In this document: positions 1 through 8,616 of the stretch, piece after piece
How the letters are laid out: every line of letters starts with the position of its first letter
Position numbering within the stretch: the stretch's first letter is position 1
Source of the DNA: Clostridium sp. CAG:793
Lineage (GTDB): Bacteria; Bacillota; Clostridia; TANB77; CAG-508
Direction: 5' to 3'
Length of the DNA stretch: 56,411 nucleotides
Assembly (NCBI GenBank): GCA_000433915.1
Contig: HF993633.1
Location: 1-56,411 of the forward strand
Position numbers and translations under genes: made by a program
The notes under the pieces: model-generated
The model's input: only the letters and a program-made list of their open reading frames with translations
What the model was told of the DNA's origin: nothing
Database searches by the model: none

Positions 1-1
1 A

Positions 2-368
2 GAGACATCAGAAACAACAGGACCATCAAAAACAAACCTAACATGTACACAAACATTTTACAATTTTGATAGAACACCAAGTTCATATTTTGATGATTTA
101 AACTTTTATATTATGATATTTAGAGCAGGAACATTCTGGCTTGCGTCGCGCTATGTCGACTGCGAATCGGACGGCACGTGTGCGATTTTCGGTCTTCGCT
201 ATGTCAACCGCAGTAGCTCGAGTATTGAACGGCAAGTACTTGTTCTATTCGCTCGGCAACGACTATTACGGCGACAATTGTCTTGCACCCGTAGTTTCTC
301 TTGGCTCTGGAGTCCAAGTAAAGAGTGGAAGTGGAACAACAAGAGATCCTTATGTAATAGGAAAATAA
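2..368 (+). pseudogene. 3' end of a DUF6273/C-type-lectin-like surface protein, frameshifted
   Basis: One frame is open from base 2 to about 223 and reads FWLASRYVDCESDG...FGLRYVN. The match to the usual C-terminus then continues in another frame (from about 225): NGKYLFYSLGND...LAPVVSLGSG, with a stop at 366-368. Skipping one base near 221-226 joins the two. The order FWLASR / FGLR / YLFYS / PVVSL is typical of the C-terminal module of variable surface proteins of gut Clostridia; the DUF6273 or lectin-like label is from memory of the family. The 5' end lies outside the window. The stretch 121-240 is GC-rich (35 of 60 bases in 121-180) and rich in codons ending in C, unlike the rest of the window. 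It could be a pseudogene, a hypervariable region or a sequence error. Confidence 0.55.
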
Positions 369-418
369 AAATATTTTGAAAAAAAATCCGACCAATGAGG
401 CCTTAGGAGAAAAAGTTT

Positions 419-477
419 AATATATGCTTGTTAGTAGGAAAATGATGTTTTCCGAAAGGGAGCATATATTTTTTTGT
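419..477 (+). terminator. terminator with nested hairpin upstream of queA
   Basis: A perfect 10-bp outer stem (AATATATGCT at 419-428, AGCATATATT at 461-470) runs into a T tract. Inside it lies a second 6-bp stem (437-442 with 448-453, loop TGATG). It probably ends the transcript of the fragment at 2-368. The nested form is unusual for a plain terminator. Confidence 0.7.
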
Positions 478-585
478 AAAAAAGCAGAAAGATGTCGATG
501 AAAACTGGTAAAATACTTGATTTATTCGCCAAATTATTGTAAACTATAAGGGTATAAAAATAGGTTTTAGAAAGGAAAAAATAAA

Positions 586-1611
586 ATGGAATTAAGCGAA
601 TTCAACTATGATTTACCACAAGAGTTAATCGCACAAGTGCCAATTAAAAATCGTGATGAATCTAGACTATTAATATTAGATAGAAGTACACAAACATTAG
701 AGGATAAAATTTTTAGAGATATAATTGATTATTTAGAGCCAGGAGATTGTTTAGTAAGAAATAACACTAAAGTTATACCAGCACGTTTATATGGTAAAAA
801 AGATACAGGAGCAAATGTAGAATTTGTATTACTAAAAAACATTGAAGGTGATATCTGGGAAGCAATGGTTAGACCAGGAAATAAATTACATATAGGTGCT
901 AAAGTAATATTTGGAGATGGATTATTAACAGCTGAAATCTTAGATACTACAGAAGATGGAACAAGAAAAGTAAAATTTACTTATGATGGAATATTTAATG
1001 AAATATTAGATCAAATAGGATTAATGCCACTTCCACCATATATTCATGAAAGTTTGAAAGACAATGATAGATATCAAACTGTATATGCTAAGTATGAGGG
1101 TTCAGCAGCTGCACCAACAGCAGGACTACATTTTACACCAGAATTGTTAAAAAAGATAGAAGAAAAGGGAATAGATATTGCAAATGTAACTTTACATGTT
1201 GGAATAGGAACATTCAGACCTGTTAAAGAAACAAATATTGAAGACCATCATATGCACACAGAGCATTACTATATAAAACAAGAAGATGCTGATAAGATAA
1301 ATAAAGCAAAATTAGCGGGAAAAAGAGTTATTGCAGTAGGAACAACATCATGCAGAACACTTGAAACTATTGCGGATCCTAAAACAGGAATGGTAAATGC
1401 ATGTGAAGGAGATACAGGAATTTACATTTATCCAGGATATAAATTTAAATGTATTGATGGATTAATTACTAATTTCCACTTACCAGAATCAACATTAATA
1501 ATGCTAGTATCAGCATTTGCAGGAAAAGATTATATAATGAAAGCATATAAACATGCAGTTGATGAAAAATATAAATTCTTCAGTTTTGGAGATGCAATGT
1601 TTATACATTAA
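586..1611 (+). CDS. queA: S-adenosylmethionine:tRNA ribosyltransferase-isomerase QueA
   Basis: This cytoplasmic enzyme transfers and isomerises the ribosyl group of SAM onto preQ1 at tRNA position 34, giving epoxyqueuosine. The 341 residues match the usual family length. The N-terminus FNYDLPQELIAQVP and the segment GSAAAPTAGLHFT (about residues 171-183) are family hallmarks, as are the later ITNFHLPESTLIMLVSAFAG stretch and the C-terminal FFSFGDAMFI. The start is set by AGAAAGGA a few bases upstream. It precedes tgt, the enzyme that inserts preQ1, by about 24 bp, so the two are clearly co-transcribed. I looked for a preQ1 riboswitch upstream and did not find one. Confidence 0.97.
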   Translation: MELSEFNYDLPQELIAQVPIKNRDESRLLILDRSTQTLEDKIFRDIIDYLEPGDCLVRNNTKVIPARLYGKKDTGANVEFVLLKNIEGDIWEAMVRPGNKLHIGAKVIFGDGLLTAEILDTTEDGTRKVKFTYDGIFNEILDQIGLMPLPPYIHESLKDNDRYQTVYAKYEGSAAAPTAGLHFTPELLKKIEEKGIDIANVTLHVGIGTFRPVKETNIEDHHMHTEHYYIKQEDADKINKAKLAGKRVIAVGTTSCRTLETIADPKTGMVNACEGDTGIYIYPGYKFKCIDGLITNFHLPESTLIMLVSAFAGKDYIMKAYKHAVDEKYKFFSFGDAMFIH

Positions 1612-1635
1612 TAAATAAATTTGAGAGGAGAATAC

Positions 1636-2757
1636 ATGGAACCAGCAGTTACATACGAATTATTACATGTAGATAAATATACAGGAGCAAGAAGAGGAGT
1701 TGTCCACACTCCACATGGTGATATTCAAACACCAATATTTATGCCAGTTGGAACACAGGCAACAGTAAAATCAATGACTCCAGAAGAACTAAAAGAAAAT
1801 GGAGCACAGATTATATTATCAAATACATATCATTTATATTTAAGACCAGGAAGTAAACTAGTTAGAAAAGCAGGTGGACTGCACAACTTTATGAGATGGG
1901 ATAGACCAATACTTACTGATTGTGGCGGATTTCAAGTATTTTCATTAAGTGATTTAAGAACAATAACAGAAGATGGAGTTGAATTTAAGTCACATTTAGA
2001 TGGAAGTAAGCATTTCTTCTCACCAGAAAAAGTTATGGAAATAGAGGAAGACTTGGGGGCCGACATTATAATGTCATTTGATGAGTGCTGTCCATATCCA
2101 TCAACTTATGAATATACTAAAAATTCAATGGAAAGAACAACAAGATGGGCAAAGAGATGTAAAGCAGCTCATACAACAACAAACCAAGCTTTATTTGGAA
2201 TTATACAAGGCGGATTTTATGAAGATTTGCGTAAACAATCAGCTAAAGATTTGATTGAACTAGACCTACCAGGATATGCAATTGGTGGAATAAGTGTTGG
2301 TGAACCTAAAGAAGAATTTATTAAATTATTAAAATATACGACACCATTAATGCCAGCAGATAAGCCAAGATATTTGATGGGAGTAGGTTCACCAGATTAC
2401 TTGATAGAAGCGGCTCTTGCTGGAATAGATATGTGTGATTGTGTGTTACCAACTAGAATTGCAAGAAACGGAACTGCTATGACATCACATGGAAAAATAG
2501 TAGTTCGTAATGCAACATATGCAGAAGACTTTACTCCACTTGATCCAGAATGTGATTGCTATGCATGCAGAAATTATACAAGAGCATACATACGTCATTT
2601 AATAAAATGTAATGAAATTCTAGGAGTTAGATTATTATCAATTCATAATATAAAATTCTTGACTAATTTAATGGAAAGAGTTAGAATTGAAATTGAAAAT
2701 GACAATTTAGCTAATTTCTCTAAGGAATTTCTAAAGCAATACGGATATACTGATTAG
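1636..2757 (+). CDS. tgt: queuine/preQ1 tRNA-guanine transglycosylase Tgt
   Basis: Tgt exchanges guanine 34 for preQ1 in GUN-anticodon tRNAs, the step before QueA. Seen here: DCGGFQVFSL (the Asp is about residue 95), the nucleophile region GIDMCDCVLPTRIARNG (second Asp about residue 268), and a C-terminal zinc site CDCYACRNYTRAYIRH. The length of 373 residues is normal. An upstream TTG at 1621 is in frame, but GAGAGGAG at 1623-1630 is an ideal ribosome binding site for the ATG at 1636, so I chose that start. It sits between queA and a yajC/sec cluster, as in many Clostridia. Confidence 0.96.
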   Translation: MEPAVTYELLHVDKYTGARRGVVHTPHGDIQTPIFMPVGTQATVKSMTPEELKENGAQIILSNTYHLYLRPGSKLVRKAGGLHNFMRWDRPILTDCGGFQVFSLSDLRTITEDGVEFKSHLDGSKHFFSPEKVMEIEEDLGADIIMSFDECCPYPSTYEYTKNSMERTTRWAKRCKAAHTTTNQALFGIIQGGFYEDLRKQSAKDLIELDLPGYAIGGISVGEPKEEFIKLLKYTTPLMPADKPRYLMGVGSPDYLIEAALAGIDMCDCVLPTRIARNGTAMTSHGKIVVRNATYAEDFTPLDPECDCYACRNYTRAYIRHLIKCNEILGVRLLSIHNIKFLTNLMERVRIEIENDNLANFSKEFLKQYGYTD

Positions 2758-2798
2758 TTAAAATGTGAAACAAAAGAAAAAAAGGGAGGAATTGAAAT

Positions 2799-4259
2799 AT
2801 GGATTTAATGCCAGAGAATCCGATACAGCCAAAGCAGAAAAGCAATAATAGTACAAAGATAATACTAATTGTAGTAATAGTATTTATATTTTTACTTATA
2901 GGAGCAGCTGCTGGTGTATGGGTGTACAGTCAAAAATTATCACAACAACAATTTAAAGTTACTATAGATGGACTTTCAAATTCAAAAGCAAGTTCAATAG
3001 AAAATATGTTTATAATAAATAATGGTAAGGTGTATACATCTATAGAAGGAATATGTGATTTTGTTTCATATAAGTATTATCCAGGAGAATATGGACAGTA
3101 TACAGAGGATAAAACAAAATGCTATGTAACAAATTCAAAGGAAAGAGTTAGCTTTGCCGTTGGATCTAATCAAATTAGAAAAACACCGTTATTAGATAAA
3201 GATTCTGAATCTCAGACATTCACAATTGAAGAAGATGTTATTTTAAAAGGAAATAGCTTGTATGTTGGAGAAGAAGGATTTATGAAAGGATTTAATTCAT
3301 TAATCCAATATAATAGTGAAACTAATACAGTTACAATAGCTACATTACCATATTTGACAAAATATTATGAAGAAAATAAAAAAAATGCATGTTTGGAAAA
3401 ATCAAAACTTGACAATTATATAATTTTCAATAATGAAAAAGCATTACTATATAATTTACTAGTAATACAAGATGCATCAACAGGATTATTTGGAGTTGCT
3501 AATCTATCAAATGAAAGTAATGTAATAATAACAGCAAGATATAAATCTATTGAATACATTGAAGGAAATGGAGATTTTATTGTTACAACTGAAGATAATA
3601 AGGTTGGTATAATAGGAAATGACGGAATTACTAAGGTAAAGCCAACGTATGACAGTATTCAAGAAATTGATAAAGACATAGGATTATATTTAGTAATAAG
3701 CAATAATAAACAAGGTGTTATAAATAGAAATGGAAAAATAATTATATACCAAGACTATGACAAGATTGGATTAGAATCAGGAAAATATGACGATCCTAAT
3801 GTTACTAATAGATATTTATTATATGGAACATGTATCCCAGTAAAATTAAACAACAAATGGGGAATAATTGATAAAGATGGAAACAAAATTGTTCCAATAG
3901 AATATGATGGTTTTGGATGCAGAGAAGTTACAGAAACAGGATTAAAAAACACAAATGGTTCAGTTCTAGTACCAGAACTTAAAGCTATTGTAGTTGAGAA
4001 GGACATAAAAGCTGGAAATGCAACTGTTAAGAAATATGGTTTAATAAGTTCGACAGGAAATTTAATGATAAATATTGTAGCTGATGCAGCATACTCAACA
4101 ACAGTTGAAAATCAAACAACATATTATGTTAGATATAATAATGAAGCTATAGATATTGTAAAATATATACGTGAACAACAAAATGGGACAAACCAAGTAG
4201 AAAACAACTATGGAGATGCAACAGTAAGTGTAGAAAATAATATAGCATCAGAACAATAG
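2799..4259 (+). CDS. membrane-anchored WG-repeat protein
   Basis: The protein has a short N-terminal cytoplasmic segment, one membrane helix (about residues 19-42) and a large external part. Residues about 65-185 (VYTSIEGICDFVSYKYYP, then NSLIQYNSETNTVTIATLPY) resemble the copper-amine-oxidase N-terminal-like module used as a cell-surface domain in Clostridia; this is a tentative match. The second half contains WG repeats (KVGIIGNDG, KQGVINRNG, KWGIIDKDGNKIVPIEYDGF, KYGLISSTGN). The function is unknown; WG repeats usually mediate binding. It has a strong site AAAGGGAGG and lies in the same direction within the queA-secF run. It is unusual to find such a gene between tgt and yajC. Confidence 0.8.
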   Translation: MDLMPENPIQPKQKSNNSTKIILIVVIVFIFLLIGAAAGVWVYSQKLSQQQFKVTIDGLSNSKASSIENMFIINNGKVYTSIEGICDFVSYKYYPGEYGQYTEDKTKCYVTNSKERVSFAVGSNQIRKTPLLDKDSESQTFTIEEDVILKGNSLYVGEEGFMKGFNSLIQYNSETNTVTIATLPYLTKYYEENKKNACLEKSKLDNYIIFNNEKALLYNLLVIQDASTGLFGVANLSNESNVIITARYKSIEYIEGNGDFIVTTEDNKVGIIGNDGITKVKPTYDSIQEIDKDIGLYLVISNNKQGVINRNGKIIIYQDYDKIGLESGKYDDPNVTNRYLLYGTCIPVKLNNKWGIIDKDGNKIVPIEYDGFGCREVTETGLKNTNGSVLVPELKAIVVEKDIKAGNATVKKYGLISSTGNLMINIVADAAYSTTVENQTTYYVRYNNEAIDIVKYIREQQNGTNQVENNYGDATVSVENNIASEQ

Positions 4260-4274
4260 AGAAAGGAATATGAA

Positions 4275-4568
4275 ATGGATGCCATATCTGTAAAAGAAAT
4301 ATTGACTACAGTAGTTTTAGTAGCAATTATAATGCTAATATATTATATGTCATATTCTGAAAAAAGGAAGCAAGACAAAAAAATAAAAGAAATGCAAAGT
4401 AACTTGAAAAAAGGTGATAAAGTTATCACCTTTTCAGGATTATCAGGAATTATAAGTGACATAGTAGAAGATAGAGTTATAATTGAAACATATCCAGATA
4501 AAGTAAAAGTATCGATAGAAAAATGGGCAGTAGCTGGATTAGATGATAGAACAATTGAAAACAAATGA
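4275..4568 (+). CDS. yajC: preprotein translocase accessory subunit YajC
   Basis: YajC is a small bitopic membrane protein that associates with SecDF. The 97 residues contain one N-terminal helix (about residues 8-26), then a basic segment (RKQDKKIKEMQSNLKKGDKV) and the conserved core ITFSGLSGIISDIVEDRVII with the GL-G-I pattern typical of YajC. It lies 15 bp after the WG-repeat gene and upstream of secD and secF, which is the classical neighbourhood. Confidence 0.92.
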   Translation: MDAISVKEILTTVVLVAIIMLIYYMSYSEKRKQDKKIKEMQSNLKKGDKVITFSGLSGIISDIVEDRVIIETYPDKVKVSIEKWAVAGLDDRTIENK

Positions 4569-4637
4569 TAAAATATCATAAACCGATACCTAAAACATAT
4601 ACTTTACAAAGAAATATAAAATAAAGGAGTAAAGTGT

Positions 4638-5039
4638 ATGGACAAAATAAAAAATGTAGATGAGACTAAATCATCTAACAATCTTATAAAAATAATTAAG
4701 GGAAGCATAATTTCTCTTGTTATTTCAGCAATTCTATTATTAATAATGGCAATTGTACTAACATATACAAATATATCAGAATTAATAATACCAACAGCAA
4801 TTATAGTGATAACAGCAATAAGCATATTAATTGGAAGTACAATGAGTGCAATGCACATACAGAAAAAAGGTATAATAAATGGAGCTATTGTAGGATTAAT
4901 ATATATGACAATTTTATATGTATTATCAAGTGTGGCAATAACTGGATTTAGCATAAATTACAAAACTTTGATAATGTTTGCAGCAGCAATAATTGGTGGA
5001 ATAATAGGTGGGATTATAGGAGTTAACATCAAAAAATAA
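4638..5039 (+). CDS. TIGR04086-type four-helix membrane protein
   Basis: The 133 residues form about four hydrophobic helices (about 22-46, 51-73, 82-104 and 108-130), the last with a glycine zipper (GGIIGGIIGV). The size, topology and position right after yajC match the TIGR04086/YrzE-like family, which often follows yajC in Clostridia. The function is not known. The ribosome binding site is AAAGGAG upstream of ATG 4638. Confidence 0.75.
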   Translation: MDKIKNVDETKSSNNLIKIIKGSIISLVISAILLLIMAIVLTYTNISELIIPTAIIVITAISILIGSTMSAMHIQKKGIINGAIVGLIYMTILYVLSSVAITGFSINYKTLIMFAAAIIGGIIGGIIGVNIKK

Positions 5040-5104
5040 AAGAAAGGAACGTATAATAGCAAAAGTAACAAGATAAGTTACACAAATTATACTAGGGTTA
5101 GAAA

Positions 5105-6571
5105 ATGAAGGCACAGAAAAGATTAAATGTAATATTAGTCGTATTAATAATTGTTCTAGTATCAATTATATCATTTGTAGGAATATTTTATCAGAGCAGA
5201 AATGAGATGGTAAGTAGAATCCCAGAATATAAATCAGGAACAAATATAAAAGGCCATAGAATAGTTACATTAGAAGTATCAGAAGATGGAAAAACAAGTG
5301 GAGAAGAATCTACAGAAAATAAGACGACTGAAAATGAAGTGGCAGAGAATGAAACTTCAAATAATGCGGAAAGCAAGAATATAGAGAACAATACAGACAA
5401 TTATAAAAAATCAGCAGAAATAATAAAAAAGAGATTAAAAAATCTAAAAGTAGAAGATTATAGTGTATCTTTAGATGAAAATACAGGTAAAATTGAGATT
5501 GATTTACCAGAAAATGATCAAACAGATATAATATTATCAGATATAACTCAAAAAGGAAATTTCCAAATTGCAGATAGCTCAACAAATGAAGTATTATTAT
5601 CAAATAGTGATGTAAAAAGTGTTGATGTTGGAAAACAAGTAAATGGTTCATATAGTGTTGTATATATGAATATTAACTTTAATATGCAAGGCGCAAAAAA
5701 ATTTAAGAATGTAACAGTAAAATATCAAAATAATGTTTCAGAAAATACGATAGCAGCTGAAAATACAACAGAGGAGAATACAACAACTACTGAAAATTCT
5801 ACAGAAAAGAATTCTACATCAGAAGAAAATATAGCAAAAAATACTACATCTGATGAGTCATCAGATTCATCAAATAAAAATAGACAAGTTGTATTAAAAA
5901 TAGATGATACAACAATGATGACAACATCATTTACAGAAGTAATTGATAATGGAACATTAAGTCTAACAATAGGATCATCTAAAGATAATGATGAAATCCA
6001 AACTTATGTATATGGTGGAGATAATTTAGCTGCTATAATTGAAAACGAGGCAATGCCTTTACAATATGAAATAAAAGGAAATACATATGTAGCATCAGAG
6101 CTTGGAACTTCAAATATAAAAATAATAGTATATGTAGAGATAGCGATAGCATTAGTAATTTCTTTATATTTAATTATCAGATATAGAGTAAAGGGAACAA
6201 TGGCAACAATTTTATCAGTTGGTTATGTTGCTGTACTACTATTGGTAATCAGATATGCTAATGTAGTATTATCAATTGAGGGAATATTAGCAATAGCACT
6301 TTCATTTGTTGTAAATACTGTATTTAACATCATGCTATTAAATAGAATTAAAGAAAAAAATATGACAGCAGAAGAAAAGAGACAGAAATACAATGAAGCA
6401 CTAAAACGTTATTCTCTAAGTATCATACCTATTGTAATAATTGCAATTGTATGTTGTTTAGTAAATTGGGATGCAATATATAGTTTCGGAATGGTAATGT
6501 TCTGGGGAATTATAATAAGCATAATATACAATTTAACATTTACAAATGTAATTGTAAAAAATAGCAAATAA
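5105..6571 (+). CDS. secD: divergent SecD-like protein translocase subunit
   Basis: SecD helps complete protein export using the proton gradient. Topology here: an N-terminal helix (about residues 9-28), a large external domain, then five helices (from about residue 342), with NRIKEKN at the place of the RIREE motif of SecD. The classical GLDLxGG motif is degraded to SGTNIKGHRIVTLEV. Two low-complexity stretches rich in E, N, T and S interrupt the external domain (about residues 58-95 and 215-260). The P1-like segment IIKKRLKNLKVEDYSV is retained. It is followed by a SecF-like gene, which supports the call. Confidence 0.8.
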   Translation: MKAQKRLNVILVVLIIVLVSIISFVGIFYQSRNEMVSRIPEYKSGTNIKGHRIVTLEVSEDGKTSGEESTENKTTENEVAENETSNNAESKNIENNTDNYKKSAEIIKKRLKNLKVEDYSVSLDENTGKIEIDLPENDQTDIILSDITQKGNFQIADSSTNEVLLSNSDVKSVDVGKQVNGSYSVVYMNINFNMQGAKKFKNVTVKYQNNVSENTIAAENTTEENTTTTENSTEKNSTSEENIAKNTTSDESSDSSNKNRQVVLKIDDTTMMTTSFTEVIDNGTLSLTIGSSKDNDEIQTYVYGGDNLAAIIENEAMPLQYEIKGNTYVASELGTSNIKIIVYVEIAIALVISLYLIIRYRVKGTMATILSVGYVAVLLLVIRYANVVLSIEGILAIALSFVVNTVFNIMLLNRIKEKNMTAEEKRQKYNEALKRYSLSIIPIVIIAIVCCLVNWDAIYSFGMVMFWGIIISIIYNLTFTNVIVKNSK

Positions 6572-6606
6572 GATTACAGAGAATAAAGTGAAAGGACATA
6601 TATAAA

Positions 6607-7221
6607 ATGAAGAGAAAAATAGCGTATATTGTTTTAGCCATTATATTTATTGCAGCAATTATAGTAACAATAACTTGTGGATTAAAAGTTGATTTAAATT
6701 ATTCAGAAGGTGAAAATATAACATTTACTGTTGGCAAAACAATTACAACAGATCAGATTAAAGAGATAGCAAATGAAATATGGGGAAAGAATAATTATGT
6801 AGTTCAAGAAGTTGAACTATTTGGCGATAGTGCTAGAATAAAAGTAAAATCTGTTACAGATGAAAACATAGAACAACTAACAAATAAAATAAATGAGAAG
6901 TATAGTACAGAATTAAAAACTTCTGATTTTGATATTGAACATGTAATGAATACAAGACTTAGAAATGTAATTGAACCATATATAGTTCCTATTGGAATAG
7001 CTACTTTATTAATATTAGCATATTATGCAATTAGATTTAGAGGAACAATGAAAATGATTAATGTATTAAAATATATAATTATTGTTGAAGGTATTTTATA
7101 TAGTGTATATGCATTAATTAGAGTTCCTGTAAATAGCTTAACAATGCCACTTGCATTAATAGTATTTACAATGGTTGTAATGATATACACAGCATTAAGC
7201 GAAAAAGAAACAGAAAAATAG
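6607..7221 (+). CDS. secF: short SecF-like protein translocase subunit
   Basis: The 204 residues have an N-terminal helix (about 5-25), a SecF-like external domain (KTITTDQIKEIANEIWGKNN and onward) and about three more helices. Normal SecF has about 300 residues and six helices, so this version lacks roughly two helices. GLKVDLNYSEGENI replaces the usual GxDFxGG. It directly follows secD, 35 bp apart, with its own site GAAAGGA. The frame stays intact to a clean stop, so the short length looks real rather than a truncation by frameshift. Confidence 0.75.
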   Translation: MKRKIAYIVLAIIFIAAIIVTITCGLKVDLNYSEGENITFTVGKTITTDQIKEIANEIWGKNNYVVQEVELFGDSARIKVKSVTDENIEQLTNKINEKYSTELKTSDFDIEHVMNTRLRNVIEPYIVPIGIATLLILAYYAIRFRGTMKMINVLKYIIIVEGILYSVYALIRVPVNSLTMPLALIVFTMVVMIYTALSEKETEK

Positions 7222-7284
7222 AACTAAAATATCATAAATGCTTGTGATATAGCGGAAATTGTGATAGAATATAAATATTGATAT

Positions 7285-7520
7285 GAAAATCCGATGACAA
7301 AGCAAAGTATGTAATAGAATAACATATAATAGAGAGACCGAAAGCTGGAAAAGGTCATATGCTATTACAGAAAATTCACTTTTGAGGAGTCTTCTTGAAA
7401 TTATAGTAGAGAAGAACGCATGACTGCGTTAAAACAAAATGAGGTCGAAAGATAAACTTAGGTGGTACCGAGGAAATATAAAAAGTTTCTCCCTATATTG
7501 GGAGGAACTTTTTTGTGCGT
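7285..7520 (+). promoter_or_regulatory. T-box leader, phenylalanine-specific, controlling pheST
   Basis: The leader binds uncharged tRNA and prevents termination when charged tRNA-Phe is scarce. Stem I pairs CAAAG (from 7303) and GTAATAG (7311-7317) with CTATTAC (7362-7368) and CTTTTG; between them lies the specifier TTC (7375-7377), a Phe codon. The T-box core AGGTGGTACC is at 7460-7469. The terminator AAGTTTCTCCC (7483-7493) / GGGAGGAACTT (7500-7510) with a T run follows. This accounts for the long gap between secF and pheS. Confidence 0.93.
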
Positions 7521-7564
7521 TATAAATTAAGTAAAAATTTAAATTTTAAAGAAAGGGATATAAA

Positions 7565-8602
7565 ATGGAAAAACAAGTTAATGAAATTAAATTAAATGCT
7601 TTAGACGAAATTGAAAAAGCAAGTAATTTACGAGAATTAGAAGATGTAAGAGTAAAATACTTAGGAAAAAAAGGAAAGTTAACAGCAATATTAAAAACAA
7701 TGGGAAGTTTAGCTCCAGAAGATAGACCTAAACTTGGAAGTGTAGTTAATCAAGCAAAAACAGAATTAGAATCAAAGATAACTGATAAGGAAGAAATTCT
7801 ACAAAAAGAAGAATTAAATAGAAAATTAGAATCAGAAAGAATAGATGTAAGTTTGCCTTCTAGTAAAATTATAAGAGGAAGTAAACATCCACTCACAAGA
7901 GTAATAGAAGAAATAGAAGATTTATTTGTTTCAATGGGATATGATGTTGTATCAGGTCCAGAACTTGAAACAGACGAATACTGTTTTGAAAGATTGAATT
8001 TACCTAAGGGACACCCAGCAAGAGATATGCAAGATAGTTTCTATATTACACCAGAGTATTTATTAAGAACTCAAACATCTGCTGTTCAAGCTCGTGCAAT
8101 GATGGCAAATAAGGAAAAAACACCTATACGAATTATAGTACCAGGAAAAACATATAGAAGAGAAGATGATGCAACACATTCACATCAATTCAATCAAGTA
8201 GAGGGGCTTGTAATTGACAAAAACATATCTTTTGCTGATTTAAAAGGTACATTAGAAATTTTTATGAAACATATGTTAGGCGAAAATACAGAGCTTAGAT
8301 TTAGACCAAGTTATTTCCCATTCACAGAACCATCATACGAAGTAGATGTAAGTTGTTTCAAATGTGGAGGAAAAGGATGCAATTTATGTAAGCAAACTGG
8401 CTGGATCGAATTATTAGGATCAGGAATAGTTCATCCTAATGTTTTAAAAATGAATGGATATGATCCAGAAGTATACAGTGGTTTTGCTTTTGGAACAGGG
8501 CTAGATAGACTTGCAATGTTTAAATATGGAATTACAGATATTAGATTATTGTATTCTAATGATGTTAGATTTTTAAACCAATTTGACAGAAAAGATCAAT
8601 AG
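7565..8602 (+). CDS. pheS: phenylalanine-tRNA ligase alpha subunit
   Basis: PheS is the catalytic subunit of the alpha2-beta2 enzyme that charges tRNA-Phe. The 345 residues start with the coiled-coil tRNA-binding arm, then the class II core: motif 2 around TYRREDDATHSHQFNQVEGL, FRPSYFPFTEPS, a cysteine-rich CFKCGGKGCNLC insertion, and motif 3 GFAFGTGLDRLAMFKYGI. It lies downstream of a T-box with a Phe specifier and 14 bp before pheT. The start ATG has the site GAAAGGGA. Confidence 0.98.
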   Translation: MEKQVNEIKLNALDEIEKASNLRELEDVRVKYLGKKGKLTAILKTMGSLAPEDRPKLGSVVNQAKTELESKITDKEEILQKEELNRKLESERIDVSLPSSKIIRGSKHPLTRVIEEIEDLFVSMGYDVVSGPELETDEYCFERLNLPKGHPARDMQDSFYITPEYLLRTQTSAVQARAMMANKEKTPIRIIVPGKTYRREDDATHSHQFNQVEGLVIDKNISFADLKGTLEIFMKHMLGENTELRFRPSYFPFTEPSYEVDVSCFKCGGKGCNLCKQTGWIELLGSGIVHPNVLKMNGYDPEVYSGFAFGTGLDRLAMFKYGITDIRLLYSNDVRFLNQFDRKDQ

Positions 8603-8616
8603 AAAGGATAATAAAA

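Noticed and set aside
478..585. preQ1 riboswitch in front of queA-tgt
   Set aside because: I looked for the short pseudoknot with its A-rich tail and did not find it; the hairpin at 419-477 does not fit either.
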